The translations under genes were made by a program, and so were the position numbers. Under the pieces are notes generated by a model. That model searched no databases and was not told the origin of the DNA. It saw only the letters and a program-made list of their open reading frames with translations. A stretch of 8,304 nucleotides of DNA from Methanomicrobiales archaeon (lineage in GTDB: Archaea > Halobacteriota > Methanomicrobia > Methanomicrobiales > JACTUA01). Within the stretch, counting starts at the first letter, position 1. Every line of letters begins with the position of its first letter. Shown in pieces: positions 1-6,026 of the stretch. Location: assembly GCA_028678555.1 (NCBI GenBank), contig JAJRDF010000061.1, positions 1 to 8,304 of the forward strand, read 5' to 3'.

Positions 1-172
1 GGTACAGGTGGCCACGTCGGTGTACATCACCTTCATGGTCCCGGCCACCGGGACCCTGGAAGCGGTGGCCGAGTTCCTGGGCGAGACGGATCAGACAGCC
101 CTGTACCGCGTCTCGGTGAAGTCCGGGGACCGTCTGGTGGCATCCTTCGAGGGCGTCACGTTCCGGAAATGA
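1..172 (+). CDS. PaaI-like hotdog-fold thioesterase, C-terminal fragment (5' end outside window)
   Basis: An open frame enters from the left edge (first full codon at base 2) and ends at TGA 170-172, giving 56 visible residues. It shows the alternating pattern of the last beta strands of a hotdog fold: a strand with FMVPATGTLEA, then AEFLGETDQTALYRVSV, then GDRLVASFEGVTF. In PaaI/YbgC-like acyl-CoA thioesterases this is the common ending, where a 'RPA-G-L-A-A' strand is followed by a strand closing on 'G.LVA...GTF'. Such enzymes hydrolyse acyl-CoA thioesters in the cytoplasm. The active-site helix lies outside the window, so the substrate cannot be judged. The next gene is on the opposite strand and ends only 6 bases away, so the two genes converge. 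The family call rests on strand pattern and could be wrong. Confidence 0.5.
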   Translation, partial: VQVATSVYITFMVPATGTLEAVAEFLGETDQTALYRVSVKSGDRLVASFEGVTFRK

Positions 173-178
173 TCAGGT

Positions 179-1288
179 CTACGCGGTAAAATCCGAGAGG
201 GGCCGCTGGGCCGGGGCCCTCCCGCCCAGGACCAGGTGGGGCCCTGCCCGTTTCAGGTTCACGCCGCAGGCGGTGCAGTCGCTGAGATCCCGGATACCGC
301 CCGCTGCCCGTTCTGCAATGAGCCTGTCGGCCGTCTGCGGGCCGATGCCGGGCACCCGGAGGAGGTCGGTCCGGTTCGCTGTGAGGAGATCTACCGGGCC
401 ATGGATCTCGGCCAGCACCTCCTTGGGGTCCTGGTTGCGGAGCATGCCGTCGCCGTCAAAGAGCACCTCCAGGCCGGCGGGGCCGAACTGGTAGGTCCGC
501 ATCAGGCTGTCCAGCTGGTACCACCGCCAGGCCCTCCAGAACGGTGCCGGGGGATGGTCTTCCATCGGTGTACCTGGGAGCGGTCGGAACGGGGCATAGT
601 ACACCCGTGAAACCTGCATCCTGCCGTAGAGCCAGGCAACCCGCCGGAAGACCTCCCGGTCCGTCTCACCCGAAGCCCCCAGCACCATCTGCGTGGTATG
701 GCCGAAGGGCCTGGCCTCCCGGATCCAGGAGAGCCGGGTGAGGAGATCGCTCCGGTAATCCTTCACCTGGGTCACCTCGCTCATGCGGCCGGCCGACGGC
801 ACCTCAAGGTTGATGCTGATCCGATCCGCCACCCGGGCTGCATCCGTGATATCGGCACGGCCTGCCCCCGGCAGGATCTTCAGGTGCAGGTAGCCGGTGT
901 ACCCCTGTTTCCGCAGGATCTCACCGGTCTCCACCAGGTCGTGCATGACCGATTCCGTGTCATCCCCGACACCGGAGGAGAGAAAGAGGCCGTCTGCCTC
1001 CCCCCGGGCCTGCATGCCGAGGAAGAGACCTGCGGCCTCCCCGGGTGTGAGGGAGAGATCCCAGCGGCTGTTCCTGAGTGTGCAGTAGGTGCAGTCGAAC
1101 CGGCAGGACCCCTGGAGGAGCAGCTTGAAGAGCCGGCGGCATGGTGCATGTGTCCCCCCTGCCGGTCTGCCCGGCGGGGATACCGGAGGTTCATGGCCAG
1201 GGACGCAGAGGTCGTGGACCGATCCCCGCACCAGGGCCCGGATCACCTCTACCGAGACTGCCACACCGGTACCTGAGGATATATCCAT
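179..1288 (-). CDS. Radical SAM protein with C-terminal helix-hairpin-helix domain (COG4277-like)
   Basis: A 369-residue protein. The radical SAM cluster motif CRFDCTYC gives C62, C66 and C69 as ligands of the [4Fe-4S] cluster that cleaves S-adenosylmethionine. A TIM-barrel-like body follows to about residue 250. A helix-hairpin-helix occupies about 300-330 (VPGIGPQTADRLI), with a short tail carrying C338 and C341. This order matches COG4277, predicted HhH DNA-binding radical SAM proteins; bacterial relatives are often paired with a uracil-DNA-glycosylase-like protein and are called putative DNA modification or repair enzymes. The reaction is unknown. I chose the ATG at 1286-1288 because GGGAGGGG lies just upstream and homology begins soon after it. 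The frame stays open on this strand to 2242, but that extension is low complexity, antisense to the DUF2148 gene and not credible. No glycosylase partner is visible nearby. Confidence 0.85.
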   Translation of the reverse strand: MDISSGTGVAVSVEVIRALVRGSVHDLCVPGHEPPVSPPGRPAGGTHAPCRRLFKLLLQGSCRFDCTYCTLRNSRWDLSLTPGEAAGLFLGMQARGEADGLFLSSGVGDDTESVMHDLVETGEILRKQGYTGYLHLKILPGAGRADITDAARVADRISINLEVPSAGRMSEVTQVKDYRSDLLTRLSWIREARPFGHTTQMVLGASGETDREVFRRVAWLYGRMQVSRVYYAPFRPLPGTPMEDHPPAPFWRAWRWYQLDSLMRTYQFGPAGLEVLFDGDGMLRNQDPKEVLAEIHGPVDLLTANRTDLLRVPGIGPQTADRLIAERAAGGIRDLSDCTACGVNLKRAGPHLVLGGRAPAQRPLSDFTA

Positions 1289-1386
1289 ATCAACCCCTCC
1301 CGGCCGGTGTGAAAGTGATGATGCGGCATTGAGTGATTCCGATGCTCGGTTCTTTCTACAGGGGGTTGTACTATTGGGACGCTCCT

Positions 1387-1426
1387 GGGGGGCTCCGCCC
1401 CCCGCCGCGTGGGCGTCCCCCCGCGG
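1387..1426. repeat. Two adjacent GC-rich hairpins in the divergent intergenic region
   Basis: Bases 1387-1403 form a perfect 7-bp stem (GGGGGGC, loop TCC, GCCCCCC). Immediately after, 1405-1426 form a second stem: CCGCG plus GGG pairs with CCC plus CGCGG around one T/C mismatch, with loop CGTC. They lie between the radical SAM and DUF2148 genes and are not obviously part of any coding frame. Such G-run/C-run hairpins are often dispersed intergenic elements in GC-rich prokaryotes. They could also terminate or insulate divergent transcripts. There is no T-tract after either hairpin on either strand. Confidence 0.5.
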
Positions 1427-1495
1427 TTGATCGGGACTGTCGTCATTCCGGCTCAATCGCTGACGCGACCCTGTCCTCTCGTCGTGGGGAGGGAC

Positions 1496-1520
1496 CGGGA
1501 GGGGGCAGAGCCCCTTCCCG
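1496..1520. repeat. Strong GC-rich hairpin, 11-bp stem
   Basis: Left arm 1496-1506 (CGGGAGGGGGC), loop AGA at 1507-1509, right arm 1510-1520 (GCCCCTTCCCG). All 11 positions pair, one of them as G-T. It is the most stable-looking structure in this intergenic region and shares the G-run/C-run style of the pair at 1387-1426. It lies about 110 bases upstream of the DUF2148 start, further than expected for a core promoter element. It may be a copy of a dispersed intergenic repeat. No T-tract follows, so a simple terminator is less likely. Confidence 0.5.
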
Positions 1521-1582
1521 TCGGAAAGACCCTGAAAACCGGGCAGAAGCACCTGTTGACCCTGCCAATCCGTGGAACGTAC

Positions 1583-1598
1583 TGTAACAGTTATTACA
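1583..1598 (+). promoter_or_regulatory. Candidate promoter/operator of the DUF2148-GHMP operon
   Basis: The 16-mer TGTAACAGTTATTACA is an imperfect palindrome with arms TGTAA and TTACA. It is the most AT-rich patch between 1289 and 1630. Its right half (TTATTACA, 1591-1598) could be an archaeal TATA-like box. A start site about 25 bases downstream would leave a leader of only some 10 bases before the ATG at 1631, which would fit the absence of a clear Shine-Dalgarno site there. The palindrome could also bind a dimeric repressor over the TATA box. Both readings are inference. Apart from this site and the GC-rich hairpins, I see nothing in 1289-1630. Confidence 0.3.
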
Positions 1599-1630
1599 CA
1601 GGAGCGTGGAAGTGTCACAGTGCGAACGGT

Positions 1631-2185
1631 ATGAACGACGAGACTGCGGCTGTGGAGACAGTGGCAGGCCTGATGGCCCTCTCGGCAAGGACTGCCCCGA
1701 AGGCGCGGGGGACCGATGTCATCGTCACCCATGTGGTGAAACGGGACGGCCTCCCGCTGCTCGCGAGAACCATGAGGTCCATCGGCGATGCCAGGTCCAT
1801 TGGCTTCTTCGTCCGGGATGCTGCCAACGTCGAGCAGAGCGATGCCTGCCTGCTCATCGGCGCCCGGAAGGAGCCCACCGCCGGTATCGACTGTGGTGCC
1901 TGTGGCTTTGCCACCTGTGCCTCGATGCTGAAGTTCGTGCCCGCGCCTCCCGCAGAGAAAGCCCCCCTGAGGGGCCCCAACTGCGCCGTCCGCATGGTGG
2001 ACCTGGGCATCGCCGTGGGCTCGGCGGTGAAGACCGCCCAGATCCACAACGCCGATAACCGGGTGATGTACTCCTGCGGTGTCGCTGCCCTCTCGCTGGG
2101 CTGGCTGGAGGGGTGCCAGGTGGGATACGGAATCCCGCTGAAGGCCGCCGGTAAGAACATCTACTTTGACCGTCAGAAGGTGTGA
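1631..2185 (+). CDS. DUF2148 ferredoxin-like cysteine-rich protein
   Basis: A 184-residue soluble protein of the DUF2148 family, annotated elsewhere as ferredoxin domain-containing; its reaction is unknown to me. The central motif DCGACGFATC supplies C88, C91 and C96, with further cysteines at C73, C118, C149 and C162. That is enough for one or more iron-sulfur clusters, as the family name implies. The C-terminal stretch GYGIPLKAAGKNIYFDR is also typical of the family. The frame opens further upstream (to 1409), but those codons run through the intergenic hairpins and look non-coding. The first sensible start is ATG 1631, with no strong Shine-Dalgarno site. The next gene begins 7 bases after the stop, so co-transcription with the GHMP protein is very likely. 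No membrane segments or signal peptide are seen. Confidence 0.85.
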   Translation: MNDETAAVETVAGLMALSARTAPKARGTDVIVTHVVKRDGLPLLARTMRSIGDARSIGFFVRDAANVEQSDACLLIGARKEPTAGIDCGACGFATCASMLKFVPAPPAEKAPLRGPNCAVRMVDLGIAVGSAVKTAQIHNADNRVMYSCGVAALSLGWLEGCQVGYGIPLKAAGKNIYFDRQKV

Positions 2186-2192
2186 TGAGGAT

Positions 2193-3269
2193 ATGCCGAA
2201 ACTGATGATACGGGGCGGGGACCTGGATCTTGTTGAGTACAACCTCCAGCCGTTCCAGCCCGGAGATCAGATCAATACCCTGGGGTACGAGAAGAGGAAG
2301 TTCACCCTGAAACCGGTGAAGGGGACCGTGAAGGTCACCGCCCCCGCACGGATACACCTGACCGTGCTGGACATGAACCGGTTTGCACCGGGGAAGCCCG
2401 GTGGCGGGGGCGTGGGATTTGCGGTGCAGGTGTACTGCACCGCCGAGGTCACGTGCACTTCGAAGGAGATCGAGATCGACTACGACCGTGCACCGGTCCT
2501 CCGCCACCACGTGGATATCTTCCGGAAGGCCGTCGGTTACCAGGGGGGGTTCCGCATCAAGGCAAAGGACCACCAGTACCACCATGTGGGGATGGGGTCC
2601 ACCTCCACGATCTCCATCGCGACCCTGAATGCCATGAACCGGGCGGTTGGGTCCCCCCTCACGCAGACCGAGCTGCGGCTCCTGATGGGCTATAACTTCG
2701 TTGAGGAGACCGGTGACGGGAGGGTCGCGTTTGCGTTCGAGACCGGGGTCGGCCCTGCCGTCTCGACCCATGGCGGCATGGCCGTCATGGGCGACGACCT
2801 GGCCCTTGTCTACACCCATCCTTTTGCCGAGGGGCTGAACGTCTTCATCGTCATCCCCACCTCCGATATCTCCTCGGCGGGCACCCGGGAGATCGAGCTC
2901 CTGATGAACCGGGGCCGGAACCTGGACTACATGGACCGTGAGGTGAAGTGCCACATGGTGCTGATGGATCTCATCCCTGCGCTGGAGCGGGGGGACGTGA
3001 AGAAGGCAGGGAAGATCTTCTGGGAGATCGAGTTCCGGGGCTCCAAGCGGGCCGAGGTGGAGCACCACGGGTTCCGGATCTACCACTACATGGCCACGAT
3101 CCGGGAAGCCGGCATTGATTTTGTGGGCATGTCCTCGGTGGGCCCGACGATTGCCGTGATCACGGAACGGAGCCGGAAGGAGCTGGAGCAGGCCATCGCG
3201 GACCTGGGCCTCAAGGTGGCGGTGGAGACGAAGATCGACAACAGGGGAATGACGTTCGGGGAACGGTGA
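2193..3269 (+). CDS. GHMP-superfamily protein related to beta-RFAP synthase (COG1907-like)
   Basis: A 358-residue protein. Three GHMP-fold signatures are visible: a substrate-side strand PARIHLTVLDMN (51-62) followed by a Gly-rich turn GKPGGGGVGFA (67-77); the phosphate-binding loop VGMGSTSTIS (132-141); and a late loop GMSSVGPTIAVI (312-323). The segment near 182-200 (FETGVGPAVSTHGGMAVMG) and IVIPTSD (219-225) resemble beta-ribofuranosylaminobenzene 5'-phosphate synthase, which joins PRPP to a hydroxy- or aminobenzoate in methanopterin synthesis. About 45 residues precede the GHMP core, more than I expect for that enzyme, so this may be a paralogue with another substrate. I chose ATG 2193 because AAGGTG sits 10 bases upstream at 2177-2182. 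A TTG at 2166 would overlap the DUF2148 gene and is less likely. The fold is sure; the exact reaction is not. Confidence 0.75.
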   Translation: MPKLMIRGGDLDLVEYNLQPFQPGDQINTLGYEKRKFTLKPVKGTVKVTAPARIHLTVLDMNRFAPGKPGGGGVGFAVQVYCTAEVTCTSKEIEIDYDRAPVLRHHVDIFRKAVGYQGGFRIKAKDHQYHHVGMGSTSTISIATLNAMNRAVGSPLTQTELRLLMGYNFVEETGDGRVAFAFETGVGPAVSTHGGMAVMGDDLALVYTHPFAEGLNVFIVIPTSDISSAGTREIELLMNRGRNLDYMDREVKCHMVLMDLIPALERGDVKKAGKIFWEIEFRGSKRAEVEHHGFRIYHYMATIREAGIDFVGMSSVGPTIAVITERSRKELEQAIADLGLKVAVETKIDNRGMTFGER

Positions 3270-3305
3270 GGGTCTCCGGGGTACCCATGAGCCGGGGGAA
3301 GAACT

Positions 3306-3608
3306 ATGGGCGAGCTGGAATTATCCGATACCTCGCTGATCGGGGCCTTCGGGAAGGCCAGGATCCGGGATTTCGAGCAGAAGCACCCGGGGACCTCGGT
3401 ATACGTCTCTGACACCCGGGGCATGTGGGACGTGCGGATCACCAAGGGCGGGGCCCGGATTGGTGTGGGTTACTTCACCATCCCGGATGCGGGGGGCCTC
3501 GCTGCCCGGATACGCTGGCCGAAGGGGGATATCGAGAAGATCAGCCTCCCGCGGTCATCGACGCTGGAAGGATTCCTGGTGGCAGCCCTGGAGGCGGAGG
3601 AACGGTAG
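3306..3608 (+). CDS. Hypothetical 100-residue protein
   Basis: I do not recognise this family. The protein is soluble and cysteine-free. It has a helical-looking start (LIGAFGKARIRDFEQK), a likely beta section (SVYVSDTRGMWDVRITKGGARIGVGYFTIP, roughly 31-60) and an amphipathic C-terminal helix (TLEGFLVAALEAEER). Its overall look is a small single alpha/beta domain. ATG 3306 follows a purine-rich GGGGGAAG. It starts 36 bases after the GHMP gene on the same strand and is probably the last gene of that operon. Length, codon use and a compact domain-like profile support a real gene, while the lack of a recognised relative keeps confidence moderate. The 55 bases to the next gene, which converges on it, hold no clear terminator. 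Confidence 0.6.
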   Translation: MGELELSDTSLIGAFGKARIRDFEQKHPGTSVYVSDTRGMWDVRITKGGARIGVGYFTIPDAGGLAARIRWPKGDIEKISLPRSSTLEGFLVAALEAEER

Positions 3609-3663
3609 GGGATGATTGGGAGGGAAACCGCTGGGACAGGAATTCCAGATCCCTTCAGTATGT

Positions 3664-4197
3664 TCACTCCCTCCCCGCCTTCCCCAGCACTTTCTCCGCC
3701 GCTGTTCTGACTGCAGGATCCGGATCCCCGAGGCACTCCCTGAGGGCCTTTTCCGCCGCCGGGCTCCGAATCCTCCCCAGGATATGGGCGACGGCGATCC
3801 GGGCCTGCGGGTCCTCTGCCGGGTCCAGGAGTCTCGCCACCAGCCCTTCGATGGCACTGGACGTACCAATACGCCCCAGGGCCTCGGCAGCAAACATCCG
3901 GGTCTTCCACTTCTCATCAGGGTCCTGCAGGCAGTCCACCAGCGGATCCACGGAACGGATGGATCCGATCTCCCGCAGCGCACGTGCCGAGAGCCTGCGG
4001 ATATCAGGATGCTCGTCCCTGAGCGCATCCACCAGCGCTGCGACGGCCCGGGGGTCCGCAGCCGAGCCCAGCGATTCCACCGCATGGACCCGGCGGAGGT
4101 GCTCGCTCCGGTCGCCAAGAGCCTCGATCAGGTCGTAGAGTCTTCGATCTTCCAGGGGGGTCCATGCCCCCCTTCCTTCCCTTTCTGTCTGGATCAT
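3664..4197 (-). CDS. HEAT-repeat (PBS lyase-type) protein
   Basis: A 177-residue protein made almost wholly of short HEAT-like helical pairs. Repeats run at about 33-62, 64-94, 98-127 and 130-158, with a partial one from 160 to the end. Typical unit phrases are AVESLGSAADPRAVAALVDAL, ARALREIGSIRSVDPLVDCL, AAEALGRIGTSSAIEGLVARL and VAHILGRIRSPAAEKALRECL. The first 30 residues are charged and probably form a capping helix. Such proteins are protein-interaction scaffolds; despite the 'PBS lyase' name this one has no implied phycobilin role. There is no signal peptide. The start is ATG 4195-4197, without a good Shine-Dalgarno site, so translation may be weak or leaderless. It stands alone on the minus strand between two plus-strand operons, and its partner is unknown. 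Confidence 0.85.
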   Translation of the reverse strand: MIQTEREGRGAWTPLEDRRLYDLIEALGDRSEHLRRVHAVESLGSAADPRAVAALVDALRDEHPDIRRLSARALREIGSIRSVDPLVDCLQDPDEKWKTRMFAAEALGRIGTSSAIEGLVARLLDPAEDPQARIAVAHILGRIRSPAAEKALRECLGDPDPAVRTAAEKVLGKAGRE

Positions 4198-4365
4198 AAC
4201 GGTATACCACGGAGATGAGATTGTTCGGTTGCAGGCATCCTGTTCCGCATCGGGCGGGTCAGGGAGATGGATTAATGTACTGAGAAGAGCGGCCGCTTAC
4301 CACAGAGAGGCCATGAAGATGCGGGATTTACTGAACCGTTCGGGTCCATTGGAACGACATGGGAA

Positions 4366-4415
4366 GCGGGATAATAAAAAGGTTTCGCCTGCGGGCAATT
4401 ATTTTTGCGTCCCGC
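4366..4415 (+). promoter_or_regulatory. AT-rich patches within an inverted repeat, candidate promoter of the pnt operon
   Basis: This lies in the 347-base gene-poor stretch 4198-4544. Two AT-rich patches, ATAATAAAAA (4371-4380) and AATTATTTTT (4397-4406), stand out against GC-rich surroundings and are the only plausible TATA boxes upstream of pntAA. They are bracketed by GCGGGA (4366-4371) and TCCCGC (4410-4415), an inverted repeat that could be an operator or the base of a stem-loop. Initiation about 25 bases downstream would give a leader of roughly 115-140 bases. The first part of the region (4198-4360) holds only weak open frames and would include any promoter for the HEAT-repeat gene, which I cannot identify. 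Confidence 0.35.
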
Positions 4416-4544
4416 TGCAGAACGTCAGGGTGATTGCGTAAGGTAAAAAGGGTTCAGGTTCAACTAGAAGGAGACATTCCAGACCATCGGGGGAGTGAAG
4501 AGGTTGTTCTGTAGCAATAACGCCGGAGAGGCCGGGTGGGAACC

Positions 4545-5717
4545 ATGAGCACCACCACCGCTGCACCTGTCACAAAGGGTATCGTAATCGCTGTTGTCAG
4601 GGAACAGGCCCCGGGTGAACAGCGTGTGGCGTCCGTGCCGGAAGTGGTTCAGAAACTCACGAAGTCAGGGTACGAGGTCCGTATCGAGCACGATGCGGGG
4701 GCGGGAGCCTACTACCCGGATGATCTCTATGCAGCCGCAGGTGCCAGGATCGTGACGGGCCGGGCCGATCTGCTCCAGGGTGCCACCATCGTGCTGTGCG
4801 TGCAACCCCCTTCCGTCGCCGATGTGGAGATGCTCGCGGAGGGCACGATCGTGATCGGGTTCATGAATCCGGCATCCAGCCTCTCTACCGTCGCCCGTAT
4901 GCGTGATCGCAGGATCACCGCATTTGCCCTGGAGCTGGTACCCCGGATCACCCGGGCCCAGAGCATGGATGCGCTGAGTTCCCAGGCAACGGCCGGCGGG
5001 TACGCCGCGGCAATCCTGGGCGCCGACAACTGCCCCAGGTTCCTCCCGATGCTGACCACCGCCGCGGGCACGATCCGGCCGGCGACAGTGCTCATCCTAG
5101 GCGCGGGTGTGGCGGGACTCATGGCCATTGCGACAGCGAAACGGCTGGGCGCCATGGTCGAGGCCTACGATGTCCGGCGTGCCGCGGGCGAACAGGTCCG
5201 GAGCCTGGGCGCGAAGTTCCTGGAGCTCGCGATCAATGCAGAAGGCCAGGGCGGGTACGCGCGGGAGCTCACTGCGGAAGAAAAGGTGCAGGAACAGCAG
5301 ATGGTCTCGGCCGCGGTGGCCCGTTCCGATATCGTCATCACGACGGCCGCGATCCCTGGCCGGAAGGCGCCGGTCCTGATCACGAAGGAGACCGTGGCGA
5401 CGATGCGCCCCGGTGCCGTCATCGTTGACCTTGCCGCTGAAACGGGCGGCAACTGCGAGCTGACGGAGAGCGGGAAGACCGTAAAGGTGCACGGAGTCAC
5501 TATTATCGGCCCGCAGAACCTCCCGGCCCGGGTTGCGTATCACGCCAGCCAGATGTACGCAAAGAACCTCCAGTCGTTCCTCTCGCTTCTCGTCGGGAAG
5601 GACGGTGCGCTCACCCGCGAGTTCACTGACGAGATTCTCGCCGCGAGCCTCCTTGTCCATGCAGGCGAGGTCCGGCACAGGCCCACCCTTGACCTGATCA
5701 GCGGAGGGAAGCCATGA
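4545..5717 (+). CDS. pntAA: NAD(P) transhydrogenase subunit alpha, soluble NAD(H)-binding part
   Basis: A 390-residue protein forming domain I of proton-translocating transhydrogenase, which passes hydride between NADH and NADP+. The N-terminal half has the alanine-dehydrogenase-like fold, with the hallmark motif RITRAQSMDALSSQ at 134-147. R134, Q139, D142 and S145 match the R127, Q132, D135 and S138 described for the Rhodospirillum rubrum enzyme. The Rossmann loop GAGVAG is at 186-191, and D209 (EAYDVR) is the acidic residue expected to select NAD(H). The long form of alpha, as in E. coli, carries membrane helices at the C-terminus; here the protein stops before them, as in split alpha subunits. 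I chose ATG 4545, preceded by GGGTGGG. An in-frame GTG at 4536 sits 4 bases after GGAGAGG and is a real alternative. It overlaps pntAB by ATGA. Confidence 0.95.
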   Translation: MSTTTAAPVTKGIVIAVVREQAPGEQRVASVPEVVQKLTKSGYEVRIEHDAGAGAYYPDDLYAAAGARIVTGRADLLQGATIVLCVQPPSVADVEMLAEGTIVIGFMNPASSLSTVARMRDRRITAFALELVPRITRAQSMDALSSQATAGGYAAAILGADNCPRFLPMLTTAAGTIRPATVLILGAGVAGLMAIATAKRLGAMVEAYDVRRAAGEQVRSLGAKFLELAINAEGQGGYARELTAEEKVQEQQMVSAAVARSDIVITTAAIPGRKAPVLITKETVATMRPGAVIVDLAAETGGNCELTESGKTVKVHGVTIIGPQNLPARVAYHASQMYAKNLQSFLSLLVGKDGALTREFTDEILAASLLVHAGEVRHRPTLDLISGGKP

Positions 5718-6025
5718 CCGACATCACCGCCTTCTGGATCGCGCTCTATATCGCGATGCTCGCCGCGTTTACCGGCTACGTGGTCATCAGCCGGGTTCCC
5801 GTGATCCTGCACACGCCCCTCATGAGCGGTTCCAACTTCATCCACGGGATCGTGCTGGTGGGAGCCATGGTGGCCCTGGGTCTTGCTACGACCACGACCC
5901 AGCAGGTGATCGGGTTCGTTGCCGTCGTCCTCGGCGCGGCGAACGTGACCGGCGGGTACGTGGTCACGGAACGGATCCTCCAGATGTTTGACCGCAGCGG
6001 AAAGAAGCCCGGCAAGGGGGCGTGA
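5714..6025 (+). CDS. pntAB: NAD(P) transhydrogenase subunit alpha, small membrane part
   Basis: A 103-residue integral membrane subunit corresponding to the C-terminal transmembrane part of a long alpha subunit. Three hydrophobic segments lie at about 7-25, 43-60 and 63-82. The family motif HTPLMSGSN (33-41) and the end motif GGYVVTERILQMF (80-92) are both clear. It pairs with PntB to make the proton channel. Its start codon overlaps the pntAA stop as ATGA, and GGAGGG at 5703-5708 is a strong Shine-Dalgarno site, so the two are probably translationally coupled. Its stop is one base before the pntB start. The basic tail GKKPGKGA is short and probably cytoplasmic. I see no missing key element. 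Confidence 0.95.
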   Translation: MTDITAFWIALYIAMLAAFTGYVVISRVPVILHTPLMSGSNFIHGIVLVGAMVALGLATTTTQQVIGFVAVVLGAANVTGGYVVTERILQMFDRSGKKPGKGA

Positions 6026-6026
6026 C

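Noticed and set aside
1409..1630. Upstream in-frame extension of the DUF2148 gene to an earlier ATG
   Set aside because: It reads straight through the GC-rich hairpin at 1496-1520 and the AT-rich palindrome, and adds 74 residues that do not resemble the family N-terminus.
1289..2242. Minus-strand frame stays open for about 318 codons upstream of the radical SAM start, antisense to the DUF2148 gene
   Set aside because: The translation is low complexity (runs of Gly, His, Arg and Pro) with no domain, and lies over a clear family gene and the hairpin region. GC-rich antisense frames often stay open by chance.
1854..3086. 410-codon minus-strand open frame opposite the GHMP and DUF2148 genes
   Set aside because: It shadows two genes with recognisable motifs on the plus strand. 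Its own translation is rich in His, Pro, Arg and Gly with no domain.
3631..3653. GGAATTCC-centred near-palindrome between the convergent hypothetical and HEAT-repeat genes, as a terminator
   Set aside because: The arms do not pair beyond a few bases and no T-tract follows on either strand.
4229..4441. Possible 70-residue plus-strand gene in the region before pntAA
   Set aside because: No Shine-Dalgarno site, no recognisable domain, and it runs through the AT-rich promoter-like patches.
4441..4475. GGTTCAACT resembling the T-loop of a tRNA
   Set aside because: The flanking arms (TTCAG/TAGAA) do not pair fully, and no acceptor, D or anticodon stems can be placed around it.
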